Below are positions 52,931 through 62,300 of a stretch of DNA of 64,000 bases, one piece after another. The position numbers and the translations under genes were made by a program. The stretch is from JBNGOQ01 sp050589645. Lineage in GTDB: Bacteria > Bacteroidota > Bacteroidia > Flavobacteriales > Flavobacteriaceae. Location: assembly GCF_050589645.1 (NCBI RefSeq), contig NZ_JBNGOQ010000001.1:124001-188000 (forward strand), in the 5' to 3' direction. Below the pieces are notes generated by a model. That model was not told the DNA's origin. It worked only from the letters and a program-made list of their open reading frames with translations, and did no database searches. The number at the start of each line of letters is the position of its first letter. Position 1 is the stretch's first letter.

Positions 52931-53814
52931 AGCTCGCTTCCGCCCTGCTGCAATACCTCCTGAGCGCATACTATTCCGAAGTCCTTTGCGTTGGCAACCA
53001 GAGTATTTTTTTCAACGACTATTTTTTTACGGCCATCCAAGCTGAATAAAGCCCCTTTAAGGTGCAGGGTGCCACCATGGATATGGGCCAACGCCCCAAT
53101 GGGCGCAGTACAGCCCCCTTCCAAGGTTCTCAAAAATTCACGCTCCACGGTGGTGCAGATTTCCGTGTCCAGATGGTTGATCTGGGACAATATCTCGCTA
53201 CAATGCCCATCATTTTCCATGGCGGCCACCATCATAGCGCCCTGCGCGGGGGCGGGAATCATCCAATCCAGCGTGGCGGCATTTTTTGGCAGAAGGTCTA
53301 TACGTTCCAAACCGGCTACAGCGAAAACGGCCCCGTTCCAAGCCTCGTTATCCTTTAATTTTTGCAAGCGCGTATTGACATTGCCCCTGAGGTCTACTAC
53401 CTGGTGACTGGGATACTTGCTCAACCACTGTGCCTTCCTTCTAAGGCTTCCGGTAGCGATGATGCCTTCTCCATCCAAAAAATCCAGGCCTTTGTGTACC
53501 AGGATATCCTGCACCTTGGCCCGTTCCAGAACCGCGGCCTGCACAATCCCCTTGGGTAGGGCCGTAGGCACGTCCTTTAGGGAGTGTACGGCAATATCAA
53601 TGCTGCCGTTAAGCATGGCTACATCCAAGGTTTTGGTAAAAATCCCGGTGATGCCCAATTCGTAGAGCGGTTTGTTCAGGAGTTTATCCCCATCGGATTT
53701 TACGGGGACCAATACGGCCCTATGGCCCAAGGACTGCAACATATCCTTAACCGTATTTGCCTGCCACAGTGCCAATTCACTGTCGCGGGTGCCAATGCGG
53801 ATCAGCTTACTCAT
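52897..53814 (-). CDS. hemC: Hydroxymethylbilane synthase (porphobilinogen deaminase)
   Basis: Polymerises four porphobilinogens to hydroxymethylbilane. 305 residues. Catalytic D81 in VHSLKDVPT; dipyrromethane cofactor cysteine C235 in LRTLEGGCTAPIGA; RIGTRDSELALWQAN at the N-terminus. The start overlaps the hemA stop (ATGA). The last codons and stop are duplicated 148 bp downstream in front of the DUF559-hemD fusion. Confidence 0.97.
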   Translation of the reverse strand: MSKLIRIGTRDSELALWQANTVKDMLQSLGHRAVLVPVKSDGDKLLNKPLYELGITGIFTKTLDVAMLNGSIDIAVHSLKDVPTALPKGIVQAAVLERAKVQDILVHKGLDFLDGEGIIATGSLRRKAQWLSKYPSHQVVDLRGNVNTRLQKLKDNEAWNGAVFAVAGLERIDLLPKNAATLDWMIPAPAQGAMMVAAMENDGHCSEILSQINHLDTEICTTVEREFLRTLEGGCTAPIGALAHIHGGTLHLKGALFSLDGRKKIVVEKNTLVANAKDFGIVCAQEVLQQGGSELMREIKNEMNV

Positions 53815-55067
53815 TTGGAATCGACTTCTAGTTGAAAGACCCTTTGGATAAGTGCCAAACTGCTATCGGCATCAACATCGGTCTCTTTGAGGTGGTTGGC
53901 AAACTGGGTGGTGATCTTTTGGATAATACGGTTAGAAATAATATCGGCCTGTTCTTGATTGAAACCCAATTGTTTTTTGGACTGAAAATCCAATTCCTCG
54001 TCCTTCATGGTTTTCAACTTTTGCTTCAAGGCCTTTATCACAGGTGCAAATTTCCGGGTCTCCAGCCATTTGATAAAATCGTCTTTGATCTCGTCTATGA
54101 TTTCTTCCGCTTGCGGAATATGTTTTTTTCGTTTTTCCAGGGTCTCATCGGTCATTTGGGATAGATGGTCCAAATGAATAAGGGTAACATTTTCCAATTC
54201 CGATACCTGATCTGAAACGTTTTTGGGAATGGACAGGTCCAAGATCAGCAAGGGTTTTTTAGTGTAGATCAGCTCTTTGGAAATCGTGGGCGACTGTGCG
54301 CTGGTGGCTACGATAAGTACATCGGCAGACCTGATTTCTGTCTGCAGGTCTCCATAGTCCTTTACGATCAGATTGAACTTTCCCGCGATCCTTTCCGCTT
54401 TGTCCCTGGTCCTGTTGATTAGGGTAATATGCGAATTCTTGGTATGCTTAATCAGGTTCTCGCAGGTGTTCCTTCCAATTTTGCCGGTTCCGAAGAGCAG
54501 AATGTTCTTGCTGGATATTTCCGGAACGTTCCTTAAGATGTACTGCACTGAAGCGAAAGCTACCGAAGTGGCCCCGGATGACAGTTCGGTTTCTGTTTTT
54601 ATTCGTTTGCTGGCCCTGAGGACCGCATTGCACAAACGTTCCAGAAACGGATTGGCCAAACCGTATTTTTTTGAGCGGTAGAAGCTCTGTTTTAGCTGGC
54701 CCACGATTTCGAAATCGCCCAAAATCTGGCTGTCCAAACCTGTGCCCACGCGAAACAAGTGGTTTATGGCTTCCTTGTTCTTGTAGACGTAGGCAACTTC
54801 CTGGAATTCTTCCACAGAACCCTGGGTATTATCGCAAAGCAACTTGATCAACTGAAAGGGGTGTTGGGCAAAGCCATGGAGTTCCGTACGGTTGCAGGTG
54901 GAGGTAATGAGCAAGCCATCAATATCGTTGTTCTTAGCCTGTGTCAGCAAGGTGTGCATGGCCGCTTCGCTTAAACTGAACTTTCCACGGACCTCGGCAT
55001 CGGCCTTCTTATAGTTAAGACCGATGGTGTAAAAAGAACTGTGCTTGGAAATATGGTATTGTTGCAT
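53811..55067 (-). CDS. hemA: Glutamyl-tRNA reductase
   Basis: Reduces Glu-tRNA to glutamate-1-semialdehyde with NADPH, the committed step of the C5 pathway. 418 residues. Catalytic C58 in STCNRTELHG, RVGTGLDSQILGDFEIVGQL, NADPH-binding LLFGTGKIGRNTCENL (GxGxxG) and a C-terminal dimerisation helix region. First gene of the minus-strand hem operon, with a good promoter 23-54 bases upstream (55090-55121). It diverges from an AraC gene. Confidence 0.97.
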   Translation of the reverse strand: MQQYHISKHSSFYTIGLNYKKADAEVRGKFSLSEAAMHTLLTQAKNNDIDGLLITSTCNRTELHGFAQHPFQLIKLLCDNTQGSVEEFQEVAYVYKNKEAINHLFRVGTGLDSQILGDFEIVGQLKQSFYRSKKYGLANPFLERLCNAVLRASKRIKTETELSSGATSVAFASVQYILRNVPEISSKNILLFGTGKIGRNTCENLIKHTKNSHITLINRTRDKAERIAGKFNLIVKDYGDLQTEIRSADVLIVATSAQSPTISKELIYTKKPLLILDLSIPKNVSDQVSELENVTLIHLDHLSQMTDETLEKRKKHIPQAEEIIDEIKDDFIKWLETRKFAPVIKALKQKLKTMKDEELDFQSKKQLGFNQEQADIISNRIIQKITTQFANHLKETDVDADSSLALIQRVFQLEVDSK

Positions 55068-55089
55068 ATGGGTTTTTACAATGCGAGTT

Positions 55090-55121
55090 CAAAAATAGCA
55101 TTTCAATAACAAAAAAAACAA
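55090..55121 (-). promoter_or_regulatory. Promoter of the hem operon
   Basis: On the minus strand TTG (55121-55119), 21 bases, TATTTTTG (55097-55090). Both elements and the spacing fit the Bacteroidota consensus. Expected leader about 15 bases before the hemA ATG. Confidence 0.65.
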
Positions 55122-55192
55122 CGCTACAGGTACTTTTAGTATCGTTATCGGTTTAGATGCAGTTTTGGTGCTAAAACTTGCACTAAAATACC

Positions 55193-55200
55193 TAAATTTG
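55193..55200 (+). promoter_or_regulatory. -7 promoter element of the AraC gene
   Basis: TAAATTTG, a full match to TANNTTTG, 71 bases before the AraC ATG (55272). The divergent hemA promoter lies about 75 bp away, so one bound protein could affect both. Confidence 0.55.
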
Positions 55201-55271
55201 TGCAAGGGCGGGCTTTTCCGATCTATTTATTTAGAAAGGTTCTAAATAAAAAAGAAACACAAACGAAAAAA

Positions 55272-56162
55272 ATGGAATCCAAAAATATCGCTCAAGGTTC
55301 TTTCGAGGAGGTTTTTATTGCCGAGGGATTTTACGTCCTAAAGATTCAAAATGACAGTACGGTCGTTCGCAAGGTAGGCCGGGAGATCGACAGTTCTTTT
55401 ATCCAGTTTCATTTCTGTCTTAAGGGTAGCGCCAAGTTTGTATTTAACCAGGGACGGTATGCCCTGGACGTTTCGGAGGAGCATTCCTTACTCCTGTACA
55501 ATACCCAGATCGACTTGCCCATGAATGTGGAGCTCAACCCAAATACGTGGATGGTTTCCGTCGTCATGACCATAAGGAAGTTTCATGCACTGTTCTCGGC
55601 AGAGGCCGATTATATCCCGTTTCTCACGGCCGCGAACAAGGAAAAGAAATACTATGCCCAGGAAGGGGTGAGTCCGGCCATCGCCGTAATCCTTAGCCAA
55701 ATTATGAACTACAACCTGCATCCTTCCATCAAGGAACTCTACATTAAAGGAAAGGTATACGAGCTGATCTCGCTCTATTTCAACAAAAATGAGGATGCCG
55801 ATATGGAGCAATGCCCTTTTTTGGTAGACGAGGACAACGTAAGACGCATCAGGCAGGCCAAGGAAATTATCATTTCACGGATGGCAGAGCCACCAACCCT
55901 CTCCGAACTGGCCGAGGAAATTGGACTGAGTTTAAAAAAACTCAAGGAAGGCTTCAAACAAATCTACGGCGATTCTGTCTACAGCTTTTTGTTCGATTAT
56001 AAGATGGAATATGCGCGCAAGATGTTGGAAACAGGTCGGCACAACGTAAACGAGGTGGGTCTAAAAGTGGGCTATAGCACGTCCAGTCATTTCATTTCGG
56101 CCTTCAAAAAAAAGTACAATACCACGCCGAAAAAATACTTGATGTCACTTACCAATGCCTAA
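55272..56162 (+). CDS. AraC-family transcriptional regulator
   Basis: 296 residues from ATG 55272 (MESKNIAQGSFEEVF). Residues 1-185 are a cupin-like sensor domain (IQFHFCLKGSAKFVFNQGRY); 190-296 are the AraC DNA-binding domain with two HTHs (LSELAEEIGLSLKKLKEGFK and VNEVGLKVGYSTSSHFISAF) and the ending KKKYNTTPKKYL. Divergent from hemA; by position it may respond to heme, iron or a precursor and control heme genes, which is inference only. Confidence 0.9.
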   Translation: MESKNIAQGSFEEVFIAEGFYVLKIQNDSTVVRKVGREIDSSFIQFHFCLKGSAKFVFNQGRYALDVSEEHSLLLYNTQIDLPMNVELNPNTWMVSVVMTIRKFHALFSAEADYIPFLTAANKEKKYYAQEGVSPAIAVILSQIMNYNLHPSIKELYIKGKVYELISLYFNKNEDADMEQCPFLVDEDNVRRIRQAKEIIISRMAEPPTLSELAEEIGLSLKKLKEGFKQIYGDSVYSFLFDYKMEYARKMLETGRHNVNEVGLKVGYSTSSHFISAFKKKYNTTPKKYLMSLTNA

Positions 56163-56243
56163 TAAACAAAGGAACCCCATACAGTTGACATAGGGCTGTC
56201 ACCCATGCGCCATACCTTTAGGGCAACGCAAAGCACAGAACCC

Positions 56244-56888
56244 ATGAAACACGAATGGAGGAAAAGGGAAAAGGGAATCTACCTCCCAAAAAATGAACCT
56301 GAACTACTTGAAATCCCTGAATACAAATTTTTTACCCTGGCCGGAGAGGGCAATCCCAACAGCGATTTCTTTTCTGAATATATAGGCGTATTATATGCCC
56401 TATCGTACGGGGTAAAAATGGGCGCCAAAAAGGGCTTACCCCCCGAAGGTCATTTCGATTATACGGTTTATCCGCTTGAAGGCATCTGGGATATCAAGGA
56501 AGAAGCCAAGAAGACTTTTGAGGGTACCATCGATAAAGACGATTTGGTTTTTAAACTGATGATCCGGCAGCCCGACTTTGTGGATGCGTCGTTTGCGGAA
56601 AAAATATGGGATCAAACCTGGAAGAAAAAGCCACATGCCCTTTTGGATAAGGTAAAGTTCGAAAAAATATCGGATGGAAAATGCATTCAGATGATGCATT
56701 TGGGAAGCTATGACGACGAACCGGAAAGTTTTAAGCGTATGGAAGCGTTTGCCGCAAAGAATACCCTTATCCGGCCATCAAAAGCCCACCGGGAAATCTA
56801 CCTATCCGATTTTAGAAAGGTGGCCCCGGAAAAATTGAAGACGGTGCTGCGGTTCCAGGTGCGAGACAAACAACCCCATATTGGTTAG
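56244..56888 (+). CDS. GyrI-like small-molecule-binding domain protein
   Basis: 214 residues from ATG 56244 (MKHEWRKREKGIYLP). An in-frame ATG at 56205 lies upstream of a -7-like TACCTTTAG (56213) and is rejected. A single GyrI-like/SOUL-type domain: EIPEYKFFTLAGEGNPNSDF, HFDYTVYPLEGIWD, CIQMMHLGSYDDEPESFKRM and HREIYLSDFRKVAPEKLKTV. Such proteins bind or hydrolyse small ligands. No DNA-binding domain is attached. Confidence 0.9.
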   Translation: MKHEWRKREKGIYLPKNEPELLEIPEYKFFTLAGEGNPNSDFFSEYIGVLYALSYGVKMGAKKGLPPEGHFDYTVYPLEGIWDIKEEAKKTFEGTIDKDDLVFKLMIRQPDFVDASFAEKIWDQTWKKKPHALLDKVKFEKISDGKCIQMMHLGSYDDEPESFKRMEAFAAKNTLIRPSKAHREIYLSDFRKVAPEKLKTVLRFQVRDKQPHIG

Positions 56889-56934
56889 TCTAAACCAAAC
56901 TTATAGTACCTTAGGGGGATTCAAATATACTCTT

Positions 56935-57465
56935 ATGAAAAAATCAATTTGCCTAACCCTCGTATTAATTGCCTTGGCCCTAACGGCCAGATCCCAAACA
57001 ACGGTCGAAAAGTATGCCGATAAGGTGCAAACCATGGACAGTACCATAGCTACACTTTATGCGGTGATTTCTGGTGAGAAGGGCCAGGAACGGGATTGGG
57101 AACTCATGAAATTTTTGTTCCACCCGGATGCAAAACTGATTCCGTCTGGAAAAAACCAAGCGGGCACGTATATTGCTCGGTATATGACGCCGGACGATTA
57201 CATTGCCGGTTCGGGAAAATGGCTTGTGGAAAACGGTTTCTTTGAAAAGGAAATTCATGGAGCCGTACATAGCTTCGGAAATATTAGTCAGGTGTTCAGC
57301 ACCTATGAAGCCTTTAAGAGTGAGGCGGATACCCAGCCTTTTATGCGGGGCATCAATAGCATTCAGTTGCTGCATGATGGAGAACGCTGGTGGATCATTA
57401 ATATCTACTGGACCCAAGAATCGCAGGAAAACCCTATTCCGGAGGCCTATTTGCCAAAAGCGTAA
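56935..57465 (+). CDS. Secreted SnoaL/NTF2-like protein
   Basis: 176 residues from ATG 56935 with a signal peptide (MKKSICLTLVLIALALTARS, then QTTVEKY). The mature part has the cone-like NTF2/SnoaL fold: ATLYAVISGEKGQERDWELM, LFHPDAKLIPSGK, EIHGAVHSFGNISQVFSTYE and the strand SIQLLHDGERWWIINIYWTQ. Likely periplasmic; ligand unknown. It begins 46 bp after the GyrI-like gene, on the same strand. Confidence 0.85.
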   Translation: MKKSICLTLVLIALALTARSQTTVEKYADKVQTMDSTIATLYAVISGEKGQERDWELMKFLFHPDAKLIPSGKNQAGTYIARYMTPDDYIAGSGKWLVENGFFEKEIHGAVHSFGNISQVFSTYEAFKSEADTQPFMRGINSIQLLHDGERWWIINIYWTQESQENPIPEAYLPKA

Positions 57466-57642
57466 CGCACGATAAGGTCAAACAAAGAACCGCTATGCCT
57501 TGGCGGCTAGAACCTTTCTTGCACAAAGGTTTTGGCGGATACCGAAAATCTCCCCTATCTTTAGGGGTGACCAAGACAAGCTTTTTTAAGAATATTGGTC
57601 TTTTTACAACGTTATTTTGACAACAAAAACACCTAAAACCCT

Positions 57643-58422
57643 ATGAAATTAGTATCGAAAATTTTAGGCCTTGCCTTGGTCTGCACACTTTTTATGGCCT
57701 TTGGACCGCAATGTGAAGATCAGGATACGGCCATGTCTAGCAAAAAGCCCGCGCTCACACCAGATCAAATATTGGTCTTTACCAAAACCGCCGGATACCG
57801 ACATGGTTCCATAGAAAAGGGAGTGGCCACCTTGAAAGAACTCAGCAAAGCCCATAACTTTGAGATTACCCATACCGAAGATGCCGAACAATTTAATCCC
57901 GATGTCCTGGACAAGTATGCCCTGGTCATATTTTTGAGTACTACTATGGATGTGCTGGGGAACGATCAACAAAGGTCCTTTGAAGGATATATAAGGTCGG
58001 GCGGGAGTTTTATGGGAATCCATGCGGCCAGTGATACCGAATACAACTGGCCCTGGTACGGAAAATTGGTAGGCGCCTATTTTGAGAGTCATCCCAACAA
58101 CCCCAATGTTAGACAGGCCAAAATGGACGTTTTGGATAAAGCACATCCGGCCACGGCACATTTGGAGGATACCTGGGTCCGCAAGGATGAATGGTATAAC
58201 TATAAGAATATCAATCCGGACCTAAAGGTGCTCATCAACTTGGATGAAAGTAGTTACGAAGGCGGTACCAATGGGGAAAACCATCCAATTGCCTGGTACC
58301 ATGAGTTTGATGGTGGCAGGGCGTTCTATACCGGAGGAGGCCATACCAAGGCCTCGTATGATGAGCCCAATTTTCAAAAGCACTTGCTTGGAGGTATTCT
58401 TTATTGTTTGAATAGGGAATAA
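57643..58422 (+). CDS. ThuA domain-containing secreted protein
   Basis: 259 residues. A hydrophobic signal (MKLVSKILGLALVCTLFMAF) is followed by Cys24 in a non-canonical context (FGPQC), so lipidation is uncertain. The ThuA-like glutamine-amidotransferase fold is clear: QILVFTKTAGYRHGSIEKGV, GGSFMGIHAASDTEYNWPWY, ENHPIAWYHEFDGGRAFYTG and GGHTKASYDEPNF. ThuA proteins act on sugars such as trehalose in some bacteria. It converges on a DUF1460 gene with a 4-bp gap. Confidence 0.92.
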   Translation: MKLVSKILGLALVCTLFMAFGPQCEDQDTAMSSKKPALTPDQILVFTKTAGYRHGSIEKGVATLKELSKAHNFEITHTEDAEQFNPDVLDKYALVIFLSTTMDVLGNDQQRSFEGYIRSGGSFMGIHAASDTEYNWPWYGKLVGAYFESHPNNPNVRQAKMDVLDKAHPATAHLEDTWVRKDEWYNYKNINPDLKVLINLDESSYEGGTNGENHPIAWYHEFDGGRAFYTGGGHTKASYDEPNFQKHLLGGILYCLNRE

Positions 58423-58426
58423 AACT

Positions 58427-59272
58427 TCAATTGGGCCGGGCCACCATAATGCCGGTATTCTTTTTGATCCGTTGCAGGTAATCCGACAACGGAAGACGGG
58501 ATACTTCCACTTGCCCGGAGGAGGAGGCGTGTAACAAGTGGATCCGACCATCCTTTTCGCGAGTGGCAATGCCCGTGTGCGTAATGTCAAGGCCCTTGAT
58601 CGAAGTGGTCAGGGCAATGATGTCCCCGGATTTTATCAAATGCTCCTGGACCGCCACCTGATCCCGTGCCAGGATGCAAATGACCTGGTCGTTCAGTTCG
58701 GTTTCCGAGGCCTTTATTTTTTTGAAATTATCCTCATCATCCTTTAGAAAGGGATATAGCTCGCGATGCGTGCTCATAAAATTGATGTCTTTATTGCTCT
58801 CCGTACCGCCTATTTCGGCGGTGACATCCTTCAATAGGCCCTTGGCCCCGTTATTCGCGATCCATTCCGAAAAGTAATGCAAACGGGAGGCGTACCCATC
58901 CAGTCGGGCGTCTTTATAGCGTACTTTTTCCAAGGTTTTGGTAAAGGAATCAAAGTCGCGCTTTTCATCCTTGAGCATAAGACCAAACACCAGTACGTTT
59001 TCCACAAAGGTGGTGCAGTCCAGGCCGCGCAGGTTAACGACCAAGGATTCTTTTTCTCCCACTTCCAGGGTTTTGGCCACATAGGGTGTTCCCAAAAAGG
59101 TTTTGCCTATGGCAACCAGCGTAGCGCCAAAGTCGTCCTGGTCCGCTAGGGTGTTTACTTCATGGATTTTTGCCTGGAAGGCATTTTTATCAGCGGGGGA
59201 ACATACGATTTGCTGGGCAATGGAAGTATTGGCCAACAACAAAAAGGCACCAAGTAAAATGAGTTGTTTCAT
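58427..59272 (-). CDS. DUF1460 N-acetylmuramoyl-L-alanine amidase-like protein
   Basis: 281 residues with a signal peptide (LLLANTSIAQQ). NlpC/P60-like amidase fold with Cys86 in LRGLDCTTFVENVLVF and the His in DITHTGIATREKDG; the C-terminal LLHASSSGQVEVS is typical of the family. Structures of the family show amidase activity on muropeptides, so a periplasmic role in cell-wall recycling is likely. It is 30 bp downstream of the TraB gene on the same strand, so they may share a transcript. Confidence 0.92.
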   Translation of the reverse strand: MKQLILLGAFLLLANTSIAQQIVCSPADKNAFQAKIHEVNTLADQDDFGATLVAIGKTFLGTPYVAKTLEVGEKESLVVNLRGLDCTTFVENVLVFGLMLKDEKRDFDSFTKTLEKVRYKDARLDGYASRLHYFSEWIANNGAKGLLKDVTAEIGGTESNKDINFMSTHRELYPFLKDDEDNFKKIKASETELNDQVICILARDQVAVQEHLIKSGDIIALTTSIKGLDITHTGIATREKDGRIHLLHASSSGQVEVSRLPLSDYLQRIKKNTGIMVARPN

Positions 59273-59302
59273 AGGTCCGCGATTCCCAGCAAAGATACGC
59301 TT

Positions 59303-62300
59303 TTAATAACCAAAGGAGTAATAGCCCCCATATTGATTGGGCCTATATACCACTGCCCTTTGTCTGTCCTTTAGCAGAAATTCCTCGGTTACCAAATCCA
59401 GGACCTCTATATCGGTATCGGTATCCTCAATACGAAGTCCCTTGTTTTTGTAAAAAGGTTTGGTCTGTAGCCCCTTGGCGTTTTCAAAGACGACCAAGTG
59501 CATCTTGAAATTATTATCGTACTCCTGTACGTCCTTTAGCTTGAAATAAAACCCGGTATAATTCTTTCCCTTGTAAGACAGTGGCCTTTGTTCCAAAAAA
59601 ACGATGGAATCTTTTGTTTTGACGTAATTTTTAGTGCTGAACAGACTAGACTCGGCCAGTGCTTTTTGGTTGCGGAATGCGGACGGAAAAAGTGCCAGTT
59701 TGCCCACGCCCTTCAAGTCATTGAACAAGATGGCCCTCCCGTTGATGTCGGTCGCCAAAGTATTTAATATACTTTTCGGTATATAGCTTCCGGCTTCCGC
59801 CTGTAGGGCGATAAAGGCACTTTGGATTCTTGGATCTTTTACGGATTGCAAGCGGTCATAAAATTGCTTAACACCTTTTTCCCGGATGAAAGGATGTAGT
59901 AGGATCACATAGTCCTCGAGCACCCCATGGGTTGCAGCGTTATTGGTTGGATTGTAACGTCTTTGATTGGTTGTTGTGCTCTGCCTTCCCAATTGACGTT
60001 TTAATTGGATCTTCGCATCGTTTAAGATCTGTTTTCGATATTTTTTATAGCTGTTCGGTTTTATGAGTCCTTGGACCTTTAGTTTGGCGAGCAGGGTGAA
60101 AATAGGTGATTTGTATTCCGCAATACCGCTATAGTCCAATATTTCCGGAAACAGGTTTTTGGCCAGGGGCAGGCTGTCCTGATAGGGTTTAAATATTTTC
60201 TTTATTTCAAAGGTGTTGGAAATCAAAGGGAGGTCCTTGGACATCAACTCCAGGAACAAGACCGTGGAAGCTTCGTCCTTTTTTCTCGAGACTGCCTGCA
60301 GCACCTTGGTCTGTGCGTATGAGTTGTTATAGGATTTGGCATAAAATTCCCGAAAAAACCGAGCGGTCCCCGGGTCGTTCAAATCTCCTAGCTTTTGGAT
60401 CAAGTAGGACTGTACAACACGTTGATTTTCCTCAAAATTAAACTCGGATATATAGTACTTAAGGGAATCGATATGTTTCCTGTCAAAAATGAGGAATCGA
60501 TGTCCGCTCAAGGCTATGCTGTCCTTGTTGCGCAAGGCGGTGAAGAATTCCGGAACCTTGTCCTTTAGCATACTACTTCCTATCATGGTGTCCTTTGGCG
60601 TAAAATGCTCAAAGAAACTGCTTACAAAACGGCTAGGTCCATAGACCGTATCCACACGGGCCCTCAACTCATAGAGCAATCCCCCTTTCACCATGTTCTT
60701 TATGAGGATACCCCTATTGCTGGCAGTGTCCGTTAGGGTCAATTGAAGCTCGTAAAAGCCATCGGGCGTTCGACGACTGGCCTCATTCCTAACCATGAAT
60801 TTTTTACCGGCATATATTTTTTTACGAAAGGCCCATACGGAGTCTATATCGGGGAACATGGCATAATCATGTGATTTGTTAAGTTCTACCGAAACCGCCT
60901 CGTTGTTCTTGTTCTGGTAAACGGTTTTTTTGCTGAAGGCCTCATAGGGTTTGGGTCTGTTCCTGCTGTTGTAGTGGTTGCTGCTACCTTCCACGAACTT
61001 TGGAGGTTTAACCGTACTGAGCGTACTGAAATAAAGGGCGGTATCGGTCACTTTTTCAAAATACTGTTTATAGGAGGGCTCTTTCAGTTTAAAAGAATCG
61101 AAAAAAGCAATGGCCTCGGCCTTCTTTTTGGTAAGCGCTCCCATCAGGTAATACTCGCCCCGTCGAAAAGTGGTCTTAAGATGAAGCCTTTTTTGCGATG
61201 TGGAATCAAAGACGACCACGGAGGTCAGTTCATCCATTTTTACGGCATCATAGCTAGGGCTTAGCTTGAGGTCTTGATAAAAACGGCTTTGTATCTGTTT
61301 CAGTTCAAAGTTGTCCTCCTCGATAAACTTAAAATCATTAAGGGACGCCTTTCTCAGAAAGAAATAGGAACCACTTTCGGGATCATATCCTTGGACCAAT
61401 CGGTTTCCGTGCCTAAATTGATTGGTAAAGACATGTAAGGAGGGCATTTGAATCTCAAAATCCCCAAAGCCCGAAGCAACCAACACCTGCTTTTTATCCG
61501 AGGCCCTAAAGGTAATGCTGTTAAAAATGGTATCCGAGTGCTTGGTGACAAAATCACCTTCGCCTCCCATCTTAAATATAAGAATCTCCAAGGGCGTCAC
61601 ATAAATATGATACCGCTGGTGGTCCCCATTTTTCAATTGGTTTTTTATGTCCAAGCCAGGAAAACCGTTCTTTGTTATAGGCTCCTTTCCGATTATTTTT
61701 CCCGGAATGTTCTCGAACAACAATTGATCGATATCCGACACGCTATACTGTACATCCTTCTTCAGAAAGGAAAAGCTGGGAATACGGTTTACCATAAAAT
61801 AACTGCCGTTCGCCAGGTCAGGGGAGATATAGGTAGTATTCACATGTTCGGATACGGGATAGAGTTTATTGGGCAGGTCTATGGTGAAAAAACCATCGTC
61901 AGGACCCGTGGCCGCATAGGTATTTTCCTTTACCTTGGCCTCAAATTTTTCCTTGAGTTCCAGGCCTTTGTTCGTGGACCTCGATACCAGGGGCCTAACG
62001 GTATATCCCAGCTTTCGCAACATGGCGATAACCCCCTTTTGGCCAGGCAAATGGGCAGCCCCAATACCGGTGAACACCTTTCCGGTGTGCATCACCGAAT
62101 CCATCCGTTCTACCATATTCAGGTTTCGGATGTACAACATGTTCTTTAGATAGTGTTCCGTGTACATGGCTCGATCAATGGAATCCAACAGATTGATGTT
62201 GCGTTCCCGGTAGGCATCCTGCATAATGAACAAGGGATCTCGTTGCTGCATCTTTTTTTGCAACCATTCATCGGGCTTTTGCTTCATGGCATTTAAGCTG

